From: Pseudomonadota bacterium | GTDB lineage: Bacteria > Pseudomonadota > Gammaproteobacteria > Acidithiobacillales > Acidithiobacillaceae | Direction of reading: 5' to 3' | NCBI GenBank assembly: GCA_021818125.1 | Contig: JAKAFG010000026.1 | Location: 1-14,939 of the forward strand | Length of the DNA stretch: 14,939 nucleotides | Part shown: positions 1-7,193 of the stretch, one piece after another | Position numbering within the stretch: position 1 is the first letter of the stretch | How the letters are laid out: every line of letters begins with the position of its first letter | Notes under the pieces: model-generated | Told to the model about the DNA's origin: nothing | The model's database searches: none | Seen by the model: only the letters and a program-made list of their open reading frames with translations | Translations under genes and position numbers: made by a program

Positions 1-1
1 T

Positions 2-370
2 TCTGACCTCGCGCTCATGCCCTACTTCTGGTTTTCGCCCGCCTTTTTCGGGATAGCCTTGGCCTTGCACAAAGGACATGGCTGGCTGGAGTCTGAGGTA
101 GAAACCACCCTGACCCTGATTTTCCGCTCGGAACTGCGCGATCCGCTCATTGCCCTCTGGGCGATTATTTTGGTCAGTAATGTATTGATGCCATCCTTCT
201 CGCAGATGTGGCTGAGTTTAGTGGTCTGGGTGCTTGGTCCGCCAGTCATTTATGTGGCCTATCAGGATATTTTTGTGGACAAACAGCGGCCGCGCCGTGG
301 CAAGAAAGAAAAGGCGGCACCGAAGTTCGTTTTACAGGGCCACCCACAGCCAGTGCGCATTAAGATCTGA
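2..370 (+). CDS. Hypothetical membrane protein, probably 5'-truncated by the window edge
   Basis: I do not recognise this protein. The frame is open from base 2, and the first ATG (17) has no Shine-Dalgarno sequence in the 16 bases before it, so the real start probably lies outside the window. From that ATG there are 117 residues. Hydrophobic segments lie at about residues 3-18, 43-59 and 64-82, followed by a basic, cytoplasmic-looking tail (about 88-117) rich in Arg and Lys. This suggests a small inner-membrane protein, or the C-terminal part of a larger one. No catalytic motif is visible. It runs in the same direction as glyA but is separated from it by 133 bases, so it may belong to a different transcript. 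The coding call rests on the hydrophobic pattern and the open frame. Confidence 0.6.
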   Translation, partial: SDLALMPYFWFSPAFFGIALALHKGHGWLESEVETTLTLIFRSELRDPLIALWAIILVSNVLMPSFSQMWLSLVVWVLGPPVIYVAYQDIFVDKQRPRRGKKEKAAPKFVLQGHPQPVRIKI

Positions 371-414
371 TCCAAGGAATGCCGGGACCATGGACATCGG
401 ATGAAAGAAATTCA

Positions 415-426
415 TGGCATATGCCA
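415..426. promoter_or_regulatory. Perfect 12-base palindrome upstream of glyA
   Basis: TGGCATATGCCA is a perfect inverted repeat with no spacer, 77 bases before the glyA start and followed by an AT-rich run. It could be half of an operator for a dimeric regulator. No regulator is identified, and it matches neither the PurR nor the NrdR consensus as I know them. A weak sigma70-like pair follows, TTGCCG (438-443) and TAGTGT (461-466) with 17 bases between them; the -10 match is poor. Confidence 0.25.
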
Positions 427-503
427 AATTTTCACCCTTGCCGTGATCGTGCGCATCCATTAGTGTTTACCCCTATTTTTCCAAAGTTCTAAGGAGTTCG
501 GCC

Positions 504-1748
504 ATGTTTTCCAAAACCCTGACCATTGCTGATTTCGATCCTGCACTATGGGACGCTATGCGCAAGGAAACCCGGCGCCAGGAAGATCATGTCGAACTCA
601 TCGCCTCTGAAAACTACGCCAGTCCCATGGTGATGGCCGCGCAGGGTTCGGTGCTGACCAATAAATATGCGGAAGGCTATCCGGGCAAGCGCTACTACGG
701 CGGCTGCGAGTATGTGGATATCGCCGAGCAGTTGGCCATTGACCGTGCCTTGGAGCTTTTTGGCGCCGAACATGCCAATGTCCAGGCCCATTCCGGTTCG
801 CAGGCCAACCAGGCGGTTTATCTTTCCGTGCTCCAGCCTGGCGATAAGATTATGGGTATGAGCTTGGCCCACGGTGGCCATCTGACCCATGGCGCCAAGG
901 TGAATGTGTCCGGTAAACTCTTTCAGGTTGCGGCTTATGGGGTGCGCGCGGAAGATGGCCGTATCGATTATGACGCCATGGCGGAGCAGGCGGAGCAGGA
1001 ACGTCCGAAGATGATCGTCGCGGGTGCCAGCGCTTACTCACGCGTTATCGACTTCGCCCGCATCGGTGAGATTGCCCGCAGCATCGGCGCCTATCTGCTG
1101 GTGGACATGGCGCACATCGCCGGTCTCGTAGCCGCGAATCTGCATCCCAGTCCGGTGCCCCATGCGGATTTTGTCACCACCACCACCCATAAAACCTTGC
1201 GCGGACCCCGCGGCGGTTTGATCCTCTGTCGGGAACAGTATGCCAAGAAGGTGAACTCCCTGATTTTTCCAGGTTTACAGGGGGGGCCGCTGATGCACGT
1301 CATCGCCGCCAAGGCCGTTGCCTTCCGCGAAGCATTGCAGCCGGAGTTCAAGGTGTATCAGCGGCAAGTCATCCACAATGCGCAAACCCTGAGCAACGTG
1401 CTTACCGGACGTGGTTATGGTGCAGTTTCGGGTGGCACCGACAACCATCTCTTCCTGCTGAACCTGGGCGAGAAGGTTACGGGTAAAGAGGCGGAAGAGG
1501 CGCTAGGGCAGGCTAACATCACCGTCAACAAGAATGCCGTGCCCTTCGACACGCGCCCGCCGGCGGTCACCAGTGGCATCCGTATCGGTACGCCCGCAGC
1601 AACAACGCGTGGCTTCGGCGAGGCCGAAATGCATCGCCTGGGTAACGGCATTGCGGATGTCCTGGATGCGGCCGGCGATACATCGGTCATTGCACGGGTC
1701 CAGGCGGACATGAAGGCCCTCTGCCATCAGTTCCCGGTGTACGGCTGA
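504..1748 (+). CDS. glyA: Serine hydroxymethyltransferase
   Basis: This PLP enzyme interconverts serine plus tetrahydrofolate with glycine plus 5,10-methylenetetrahydrofolate, the main cytoplasmic source of one-carbon units. It has 414 residues, the usual bacterial length (about 417). Landmarks: the ELIASENYAS segment at 31-40, the TNKYAEGYPGKRYYGG block at 52-67, the SHMT-type HSGSQAN at 96-102, the cofactor-contacting DMAHIAGL at 201-208, and the Schiff-base lysine K230 in TTTTHKTLRGPRGG. The start is set by AAGGAG at 491-496, seven bases before the ATG. nrdR begins six bases after the stop with no Shine-Dalgarno of its own, so the two are probably cotranscribed and coupled. No frameshift or missing active-site residue was seen. 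Confidence 0.98.
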   Translation: MFSKTLTIADFDPALWDAMRKETRRQEDHVELIASENYASPMVMAAQGSVLTNKYAEGYPGKRYYGGCEYVDIAEQLAIDRALELFGAEHANVQAHSGSQANQAVYLSVLQPGDKIMGMSLAHGGHLTHGAKVNVSGKLFQVAAYGVRAEDGRIDYDAMAEQAEQERPKMIVAGASAYSRVIDFARIGEIARSIGAYLLVDMAHIAGLVAANLHPSPVPHADFVTTTTHKTLRGPRGGLILCREQYAKKVNSLIFPGLQGGPLMHVIAAKAVAFREALQPEFKVYQRQVIHNAQTLSNVLTGRGYGAVSGGTDNHLFLLNLGEKVTGKEAEEALGQANITVNKNAVPFDTRPPAVTSGIRIGTPAATTRGFGEAEMHRLGNGIADVLDAAGDTSVIARVQADMKALCHQFPVYG

Positions 1749-1754
1749 GTATTC

Positions 1755-2246
1755 ATGCGCTGTCCGTTCTGTGCCTACGCCGATACTCGCGTGGTGGATT
1801 CCCGCCTCGCGGATGATGGCGGGAGTGTACGGCGGCGGCGCGAATGTCCGGAGTGCGGGCAACGCTTCACCACCTTTGAACGGGCAGAGCTGGCCCTGCC
1901 CATGGTCGTCAAGACCGATGGACGACGTGAATCCTTCAGCGAAGACAAACTCCAGCGGGGCTTGACCAGGGCGCTGAGCAAACGGCCGGTAGCGACGGCG
2001 CGGGTGGATGCCGCCGTGCGGATGATCCAGCGGCGGATCCGCGAACGCGGTGAGCGGGAGATTCCGGCGCGTCTCATTGGCGAACTGGTGATGGAGGCTT
2101 TGCGGGACCTTGACCCCGTCGCCTACGTGCGTTTTGCCTCGGTCTATCGGCGGTTTGAAGATGTCGACGCCTTCAGTGCCGAAATCGCACGGATGAAAGA
2201 GAGAGGGGGCCCCGGCGAGGGAGCCGACGTGGCTCGTGACGACTGA
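1755..2246 (+). CDS. nrdR: Transcriptional repressor NrdR
   Basis: NrdR represses ribonucleotide reductase operons in response to the ATP/dATP balance. The 163-residue length fits the family. The N-terminal zinc ribbon has C3-x2-C6 and C31-x2-C34 with the RRRREC and FTTFE segments that mark NrdR. The ATP-cone domain follows at about 49-139 (VKTDGRRESFSEDKL onward). The C-terminus is acidic and low in complexity. The gene sits between glyA (6-base gap) and ribD (11-base overlap), a placement common in Proteobacteria. No NrdR-box pair was recognised in the window, so its targets are presumably the nrd genes elsewhere. Confidence 0.97.
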   Translation: MRCPFCAYADTRVVDSRLADDGGSVRRRRECPECGQRFTTFERAELALPMVVKTDGRRESFSEDKLQRGLTRALSKRPVATARVDAAVRMIQRRIRERGEREIPARLIGELVMEALRDLDPVAYVRFASVYRRFEDVDAFSAEIARMKERGGPGEGADVARDD

Positions 2247-3336
2247 GCAGGATGTTGTCTTCATGGGGGAGGCCCTGGTACTAGCAGAGCAGGGACTCCA
2301 CAGCACACATCCCAATCCGCGTGTGGGGGCCGTGCTGGTCAAAAATGGATCCGTCGTCGGGCGGGGCGCCCACTTACAGGCCGGCAAACCGCATGCCGAA
2401 GTGTTCGCACTTGCGGAAGCGGGCGATGCCGCGCGTGGTGCCACCGCTTATGTCACCCTGGAGCCCTGTAGCCATCGGGGCCGCACCCCGCCCTGTGCGG
2501 ATGCGCTGGTTGCAGCGGGTGTGGCGCGGGTAGTGATCGCTATGCGCGACCCCAATCCTTTGGTGGCCGGGCGCGGCGTGGAATATTTGCGCGCTGCCGG
2601 GGTTGTGGTTGACGAGGGTTGTTTGGGGGCGGCGGCGGAAGCCCTGAATCCCGGATTTTTGCAGCGGATGCGCCATGGCCGTCCGTGGGTGCGGCTCAAG
2701 CAGGCCATGAGTCTGGATGGCCGGGTGGCGCTCGCCAACGGGCAAAGCCAATGGCTGACGGGGGAGGCAGCGCGCGCAGATGTGCAGCAGGAGCGGGCGC
2801 GCGCCAGTGCCATCCTTGTCGGTATCGGCACGGTACTGGCCGATAATCCCCGCCTGGCGCCGCGCCTGGAGGTGGCCCCGCAGCGCTATCCGGTGAAAAT
2901 CGTTTTGGACACCCACTTGCGTACCCCCCCCAATGCGGCGCTTTTTAGTACGCCGGGCGCGGTATGGATTTGTCACTATCCGGATGCTCCAAGCGCTGCT
3001 CGGAAGGCGTTGCGCGCCGCCGGTGCGGAGTTGCTCTCTTGTCGTGTAACGGGAGGGGAGCTGGACTGGCAAGAAGTGATGACCATGCTTGCCCAGCGGG
3101 AAATGAATGATATTTTGGTAGAAGCGGGGCCAGGCATCGCTGCGTCCTTATTCACAGCCGGTTTGGTCGACGAATGGCTGCTCTATGTGGCACCGCTGCT
3201 GCTCGGGCAGGATGCGCGACCGGTGCTCGCAACCGGCCCTTATGCGAATCTCGCGGAGGTGCCGCGCTGGTCGGTGATCAATATCACTCAACTGAGCGAC
3301 GATATCAAGTGGACGTTGCGTCCGCAGGAGCGATAA
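2236..3336 (+). CDS. ribD: Bifunctional riboflavin deaminase/reductase RibD
   Basis: RibD carries out the second and third steps of riboflavin synthesis: deamination of the pyrimidine made from GTP, then NADPH-dependent reduction of its ribosyl side chain. The deaminase domain (about 1-145) has the zinc site H53-A-E55 and PCSHRGRTPPC with C78 and C87. The reductase domain (about 150-366) begins at RPWVRLKQAMSLDGR and contains LVGIGTVLADNPRL. I chose the GTG at 2236, inside the nrdR end, because it supplies the residues aligned with the family N-terminus (E. coli RibD starts only a few residues later). A later ATG at 2263 would trim that region. A purine-rich GAGGGAG lies 12 bases upstream. 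The 11-base overlap with nrdR leaves no room for an FMN riboswitch here. Confidence 0.96.
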   Translation: MTTEQDVVFMGEALVLAEQGLHSTHPNPRVGAVLVKNGSVVGRGAHLQAGKPHAEVFALAEAGDAARGATAYVTLEPCSHRGRTPPCADALVAAGVARVVIAMRDPNPLVAGRGVEYLRAAGVVVDEGCLGAAAEALNPGFLQRMRHGRPWVRLKQAMSLDGRVALANGQSQWLTGEAARADVQQERARASAILVGIGTVLADNPRLAPRLEVAPQRYPVKIVLDTHLRTPPNAALFSTPGAVWICHYPDAPSAARKALRAAGAELLSCRVTGGELDWQEVMTMLAQREMNDILVEAGPGIAASLFTAGLVDEWLLYVAPLLLGQDARPVLATGPYANLAEVPRWSVINITQLSDDIKWTLRPQER

Positions 3337-3339
3337 GCG

Positions 3340-3996
3340 ATGTTTACCGGTATTATTCAGGGCTTGGGCCAGATTCGTGGCGTGCAGTCCCAGTGCGGCG
3401 ACCTACGGCTGACCGTCGCTGCCGGGAAACTTGATCTTAGTGATGTCCAGTTGGGCGACAGTATTGCGGTTTCCGGAGTTTGCCTGACGGTGGTGGAACT
3501 CCAGTGCGACGCTTTTGCCGTCGATGTCTCCCGTGAGACCCTCGACAAAACCCTTCTTGGGCGTCTCAAGACGGGCAGCCCGGTCAATCTGGAAAAAGCT
3601 CTGCGTCTGGCCGATCGCCTGGGAGGCCATCTGGTCGCCGGCCATGTGGATGGTATCGGACATATTCGCGAAGTGAGCGTGTCGGGACGTTCGCAGGTAT
3701 TTGCCATCGCTGCGCCGCCGGATCTGCTACGTTATATCGCCGCCAAGGGCAGCATCTGTGTGGACGGTATCAGCCTGACCGTCAACGCGCTCCGTGGTGA
3801 CACGTTCATGCTCAACGTCATCCCCCATACGCTGGCGCAGACGACGGCCGCGCAGTGGCGGTCGGGGCATGCCGTCAATCTGGAGGTGGACCTCATCGCC
3901 CGCTATCTGGAGCGCTGGGTGGTCACGGACCCCGACTCCGGGGTAAAATCCGGAATTGATCGTGATTCACTTGCCGCAAAAGGGTTCCCCGTATGA
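3340..3996 (+). CDS. ribE: Riboflavin synthase alpha subunit
   Basis: This enzyme dismutates two molecules of 6,7-dimethyl-8-ribityllumazine into riboflavin and the pyrimidine precursor. It has 218 residues, normal for the family, built from two lumazine-binding repeats. Repeat one starts with the hallmark MFTGIIQGLG and includes VSGVCLTV. Repeat two starts near 97 with GHVDGIGHI and includes GSICVDGISLTVN and MLNVIPHTL. The start follows AGGAG at 3326-3330 with nine bases spacing, three bases after the ribD stop. The stop overlaps the next ATG in an ATGA. The symbol ribC is used in some species for the same protein. Confidence 0.97.
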   Translation: MFTGIIQGLGQIRGVQSQCGDLRLTVAAGKLDLSDVQLGDSIAVSGVCLTVVELQCDAFAVDVSRETLDKTLLGRLKTGSPVNLEKALRLADRLGGHLVAGHVDGIGHIREVSVSGRSQVFAIAAPPDLLRYIAAKGSICVDGISLTVNALRGDTFMLNVIPHTLAQTTAAQWRSGHAVNLEVDLIARYLERWVVTDPDSGVKSGIDRDSLAAKGFPV

Positions 3997-5126
3997 GCAG
4001 TACCGATATCAGTCCCGCCGAGGAAATCATCGCCGACATCGCCGCCGGACGCATGGTGATCCTGATGGATGATGAGGGGCGTGAAAACGAAGGCGACCTC
4101 ATTATGGCGGCGGAGTTTGTGACGCCCGCCGCCATCAACTTCATGGTCTCCCAGGCGCGTGGTTTGGTGTGCCTGCCCCTCACCCGCGAACGTTGCGAGC
4201 AATTGCGTCTTCCACAGATGGTGGGCCACAACACGGCCAGCTTAGGCACCGCGTTCACGGTCTCGATTGAGGCCGCCCGCGGTGTCACCACCGGTATTTC
4301 CGCCGCCGACCGCGCCGTGACGATTCAGGCGGCCATTGCCGATGACGCGGGCCCTGAGGACATTGTGATGCCCGGTCATATCTTCCCCTTGGCGGCAGAA
4401 GCCGGGGGTGTACTGGTTCGTGCCGGTCATACGGAAGCGGCAGTAGACCTTGCCCGGCTGGCTGGCTGCAAACCCGCTGGCGTCATCTGCGAAATTCTCA
4501 ACACCGACGGTGAAATGGCGCGTTTGCCCGACCTGCTCCCTTATGCGGCAGAACATGGCCTCAAAATTGGCACCATTGCCGACTTGATCCGCTACCGCCT
4601 AGAACGGGAGCGCATCATACAGCGTGAGGCGAGCGGCCCGTGGCACATCCCATACGGCAACTTCCAGCTCCATGTCTATCGTGACTGGGTCGCCCGTGAA
4701 ACACACTTCGCTCTGGTTCTCGGCGATCTGGAAGCGTGCGATGAACCCGTATTGGTGCGGGTACAGGTTGGCAAAACACTGAATGATCTGTTCGCCGGTG
4801 ACGCCAGTCCAAACACCATTGCTTTGCGGCGCATCGCTGCGGAAGGTCGTGGCGTGCTGGTCTACCTCCACCATCAGGAGAGTGTCGAAGAACTCCTGCG
4901 GGATGTTGCTGCGCTGCCTGAAAAGCCCAAGGGACCCGGTCAGGCAGGTGACGCCGGACGCGTTCTGCGCACCTTTGGTATCGGCGCCCAGATTCTCTCT
5001 GATCTGGGAGTACATCAGGCAGTGGTTCTTAGCGACAGCCAGTTTCAATACCGCGGTATCGGCGGCTTCGGTCTGGAGATCGTCGACCAGCGCCCCTTTC
5101 AGGAAGTTTCCGAGGATGAGTCATGA
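3993..5126 (+). CDS. ribBA: 3,4-dihydroxy-2-butanone-4-phosphate synthase fused to a degenerate GTP cyclohydrolase II domain (RibBX-like)
   Basis: The N-terminal half (about 1-208) is an intact RibB: DDEGRENEGD at 26-35, and RAGHTEAAVDLARLAGC at 143-159 followed by CEI. It makes the four-carbon unit for lumazine from ribulose 5-phosphate. The C-terminal half (about 215-377) is recognisable as RibA by its fold-level landmarks (YGNFQLHVY near 221, FGIGAQILSDLGV at 328-340). However, the zinc motif GD-x-S-x2-C-x-C is absent: the aligned stretch near 256-275 has no cysteine. The usual TNNP-K substrate segment is also replaced (VVLSDSQFQYRG). GTP cyclohydrolase II activity is therefore unlikely. 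Proteobacterial variants of this kind have been called RibBX. ATGA overlaps at both ends indicate tight coupling with ribE and ribH. Generic annotation would call it bifunctional RibBA. Confidence 0.93.
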   Translation: MSSTDISPAEEIIADIAAGRMVILMDDEGRENEGDLIMAAEFVTPAAINFMVSQARGLVCLPLTRERCEQLRLPQMVGHNTASLGTAFTVSIEAARGVTTGISAADRAVTIQAAIADDAGPEDIVMPGHIFPLAAEAGGVLVRAGHTEAAVDLARLAGCKPAGVICEILNTDGEMARLPDLLPYAAEHGLKIGTIADLIRYRLERERIIQREASGPWHIPYGNFQLHVYRDWVARETHFALVLGDLEACDEPVLVRVQVGKTLNDLFAGDASPNTIALRRIAAEGRGVLVYLHHQESVEELLRDVAALPEKPKGPGQAGDAGRVLRTFGIGAQILSDLGVHQAVVLSDSQFQYRGIGGFGLEIVDQRPFQEVSEDES

Positions 5127-5587
5127 TTAGTCATATTGAGGGCAGTTTGCAGGCTGGTGAGCATCGTTTTGCTCTGTTGGTCGGCCGCTTCAACAGCTTT
5201 ATCACCCAGCAGTTGGAGCAGGGTGCCATCGACGCGTTGCGCCGTCACGGTGCAAAAGAAGAACAACTTCACGTCGTTTATGTGCCGGGTGCTTATGAAA
5301 TGCCGCTGGTCGCGCAGAAACTGGCGCGCAGTGGTAATTATGATGCGGTGCTTTGTTTGGGTGCGGTGATTCGTGGGGGTACCCCGCATTTTGATTATGT
5401 CGCGGCCGAAGTGTCCAAAGGTGTGGCCCAGGTATCCATGGATACGGGGGTCCCGGTGATTTTTGGGGTGCTGACCACGGATAGCATTGAGCAGGCCATT
5501 GAGCGCGCCGGAACTAAAGCGGGCAATAAAGGCTTTGATGCTGCTATGACTGCGCTGGAAATGGTGCAGTTGTTGCGTCAGATCTGA
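5123..5587 (+). CDS. ribH: 6,7-dimethyl-8-ribityllumazine synthase
   Basis: RibH condenses the RibB product with the RibD-derived pyrimidine to give lumazine, and forms large icosahedral or pentameric assemblies in the cytoplasm. It has 154 residues, the usual length. Motifs: VGRFN at 20-24, PGAYEMP at 55-61, GAVIRGGTPHFDYV at 80-93 with the likely catalytic H89, and GTKAGNKG near 130-137. The ATG overlaps the ribBA stop (ATGA), so translation is probably coupled. nusB follows ten bases after its stop, the ribH-nusB adjacency typical of Proteobacteria. Confidence 0.98.
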   Translation: MISHIEGSLQAGEHRFALLVGRFNSFITQQLEQGAIDALRRHGAKEEQLHVVYVPGAYEMPLVAQKLARSGNYDAVLCLGAVIRGGTPHFDYVAAEVSKGVAQVSMDTGVPVIFGVLTTDSIEQAIERAGTKAGNKGFDAAMTALEMVQLLRQI

Positions 5588-5597
5588 ACAGTACTCC

Positions 5598-6041
5598 ATG
5601 AAAATCAGTCGTCGTCGTCTGGCGCGTCAAGCTGCCGTTCAGGCCCTCTATCAGTGGCAGATGAATCCCGGCCACTGCACCGAGATCGAGTTGCAATTTA
5701 CCTCCGACCCTGAGCGCCTGCAGGGCGCCGATGTTGCTTTCTTCAAAAGCCTCTGGCAAGGGGTTTGTGCCGCAATCCCCGAGCTGGACCCCGCCATTGC
5801 CCAGGAAGTTCAGGATCGCCGCTGGGTCGATGAGGTCAGCGAAGTCGAACGGGCGATTCTGCGCCTGGCGGCCTACGAATTGCGGGACTATCCGCAAACG
5901 CCCTACCGGGTGATCATCAATGAAGCCATAGAGCTGGGTAAAGACTTTGGTGGCGAGCAGGGCCATCGCTTTGTGAACGCCGTCCTGGATAAGCTGGCGC
6001 AGAAATGGCGCGCTCCGGAGACTTTGCAGGCTGGTCGCTGA
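5598..6041 (+). CDS. nusB: Transcription antitermination factor NusB
   Basis: NusB pairs with ribosomal protein S10 (NusE) to bind boxA RNA and support antitermination in rRNA operons. It has 147 residues, close to the family norm of about 140-150. The basic N-terminus SRRRLARQAAVQALYQWQ and the C-terminal block INEAIELGKDFGGEQGHRFVNAVLDKLA (about 111-137) are diagnostic. It starts ten bases after ribH without an evident Shine-Dalgarno sequence, so it probably depends on readthrough translation from ribH. It appears to be the last gene of the glyA-rib run, since an independent promoter-like element follows. Its partner gene rpsJ lies about 6 kb downstream in this window. Confidence 0.97.
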   Translation: MKISRRRLARQAAVQALYQWQMNPGHCTEIELQFTSDPERLQGADVAFFKSLWQGVCAAIPELDPAIAQEVQDRRWVDEVSEVERAILRLAAYELRDYPQTPYRVIINEAIELGKDFGGEQGHRFVNAVLDKLAQKWRAPETLQAGR

Positions 6042-6099
6042 CAAATCGCAACTAGTCTGCGTTCGCTCCTGCCGACCGGAAAAAGGTCTTGTCCGGACT

Positions 6100-6128
6100 T
6101 TGAAAACTCTGCCATCTTGTGCTATCAC
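6100..6128 (+). promoter_or_regulatory. Candidate sigma70 promoter for the DUF2934 gene
   Basis: TTGAAA (6100-6105) and TATCAC (6123-6128) are separated by exactly 17 bases and match the consensus at five and four of six positions. Transcription would begin near 6135, giving a leader of about 32 bases. This would separate the small gene from the nusB transcript. No clear terminator lies between nusB and this site; only a weak CCGGA/TCCGG hairpin without a T-run is visible. Confidence 0.4.
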
Positions 6129-6166
6129 CTGTAAAGCGGTCTTTCCATGTTCCCAGGAGTGTAGCC

Positions 6167-6454
6167 ATGGCGGATGAGCAACCTAAAAAACGAGTCACAA
6201 AGCCCAAGGAAGTTTCAGTTGCGCCCAAGGTGCGCGCCGCTCGCGTCCGTAAACCGGCGGAGGACGCCGCACCGGTCAAAATGCCGCGTAGTGCAGGGCG
6301 TTCGAAGTCCCCTGCAGCCTCTGCCGCGGATCGCCAGCGCATGATTGCTGAACGTGCCTACTATCTCGCTGAGGCCCGCAGCTTTGCGGGAGGCGATTGC
6401 CAGGCAGATTGGTACGCAGCAGAGGCTTGGATCGACGCTCAGCTATCCACTTAA
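6167..6454 (+). CDS. DUF2934 domain protein, small and basic
   Basis: This 95-residue protein has no known function. The first 50 or so residues are low-complexity and rich in Lys, Arg, Ala and Pro, as in many nucleic-acid-binding tails. The C-terminal part (about 54-92) fits the DUF2934 pattern: RMIAERAYYLAEARSFAGG, then DWYAAEAWID. The start at 6167 is chosen because AGGAG (6155-6159) lies seven bases upstream. An in-frame GTG at 6119 would add 16 residues, but it lies inside the candidate promoter and has no Shine-Dalgarno. The gene has its own upstream region and shares a 12-base element with the next gene. The family assignment rests on pattern recall, so I hold it with moderate confidence; the coding call itself is good. 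Confidence 0.78.
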   Translation: MADEQPKKRVTKPKEVSVAPKVRAARVRKPAEDAAPVKMPRSAGRSKSPAASAADRQRMIAERAYYLAEARSFAGGDCQADWYAAEAWIDAQLST

Positions 6455-6570
6455 AGCGCCTGATGCGGCTGCGCGGATGTCTGCGCGCTGCCGGTCGCGG
6501 CCAGTCTAAATTCCGGTTCGGCGACCGCCAGAAAAACTTCTGGCGACGCACGAGGTTCTTGGTGTAACCT

Positions 6571-6582
6571 TATCACCTGCAA
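6571..6582 (+). other. TATCACCTGCAA element, near-copy of 6123-6134
   Basis: This element matches TATCACCTGTAA at 6123-6134 in 11 of 12 bases. The two lie 38 and 44 bases before the start codons of neighbouring genes (Sel1 protein and DUF2934 protein). At the first copy a good -35 is present at the right distance. At this copy no convincing -35 is seen, so it may be a regulator site or simply a shared -10 context. Confidence 0.3.
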
Positions 6583-6608
6583 GATATTGACATCAGCCTG
6601 GAGTTTCT

Positions 6609-7178
6609 ATGCGCGCTCATCATGATTTCACTAAATGTTCCCTCCTCGCTGCGTGTGGCGCGGTACTTTTGGTGCTTTCCATTCCTTTGGCCGAAGCGCA
6701 GACCGCACCCAAGGCAGACTTGGAGGATGTGGCTACTACCCACCCCACCGATCTCACCACCGCCAAGCTTGAAAACACGATTGGCACCCGTTGTGCCCTA
6801 GGTGATGGGGTTCCGCAAAATTATGGTTTGGCCGCACAGTGGTTTGATAAAGCTGCCCTCCATGGCTATGCCAAGGCCGAATATAACCTCGGCATGCAGT
6901 ATTATTTCGGGCAAGGTGTCAGTAAGGACGAGACCAAAGCGGCTTATTGGTGGGAGAAGGCGGCAGCGCAGGGTATTGCCGCCGCGCAGTACAACTTGGG
7001 TAATCTCTATTTCTTAGGGCAAGGGGTACCGCAGGACTATAGCAAGGCCAGCCTCTGGTGGCACAAGGCCGCAGCACTCGGAAATACCCAGGCCACCAGT
7101 AACCTGGCAACTTTGGCGCGTCTGCACCCGGAGTTCCAATCGGTGGCTACTGAGAAAAAGACCGTAGTCACGCCTTGA
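6609..7178 (+). CDS. Exported Sel1-like repeat protein
   Basis: This 189-residue protein has a signal peptide (hydrophobic core about 11-27, probable cleavage after AEA30 before Q31). It has two clear Sel1 repeats at about 89-124 and 125-160, with AEYNLG/AQYNLG, GQGV, AYWWEKAAAQG and SLWWHKAAALG. A more divergent repeat precedes them at 54-88 (GDGVPQNYGLAAQWFDKAALHG) and a partial one follows. Sel1 repeats fold as helical pairs that mediate protein contacts; the partner here is unknown, and the location is probably periplasmic. The ATG follows CTGGAG at 6598-6603. The gene converges on the lapA-like gene with only 15 bases between stops. A lipobox-like LAAC at 13-16 comes too early in the signal peptide to be convincing. 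Confidence 0.88.
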   Translation: MRAHHDFTKCSLLAACGAVLLVLSIPLAEAQTAPKADLEDVATTHPTDLTTAKLENTIGTRCALGDGVPQNYGLAAQWFDKAALHGYAKAEYNLGMQYYFGQGVSKDETKAAYWWEKAAAQGIAAAQYNLGNLYFLGQGVPQDYSKASLWWHKAAALGNTQATSNLATLARLHPEFQSVATEKKTVVTP

Positions 7179-7193
7179 TGTGCGGCTGATCAT

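Noticed and set aside
379..492. 37-codon open frame before glyA whose stop overlaps the glyA Shine-Dalgarno
   Set aside because: The AAGGA before its ATG is directly adjacent with no spacing, the peptide has no leader-like codon run, and no attenuator hairpin follows.
1503..2444. 313-codon open frame on the minus strand across glyA, nrdR and ribD
   Set aside because: It is a shadow of GC-rich plus-strand genes with clear family matches; its translation is low-complexity and crosses three gene boundaries.
6071..6098. Possible terminator after nusB
   Set aside because: Only short imperfect stems (CCGGA/TCCGG) are seen and no T-run follows.
6645..6656. Lipobox-like LAAC in the Sel1 protein signal peptide
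   Set aside because: The cysteine comes before most of the hydrophobic core; a signal peptidase I site at AEA-Q fits better.
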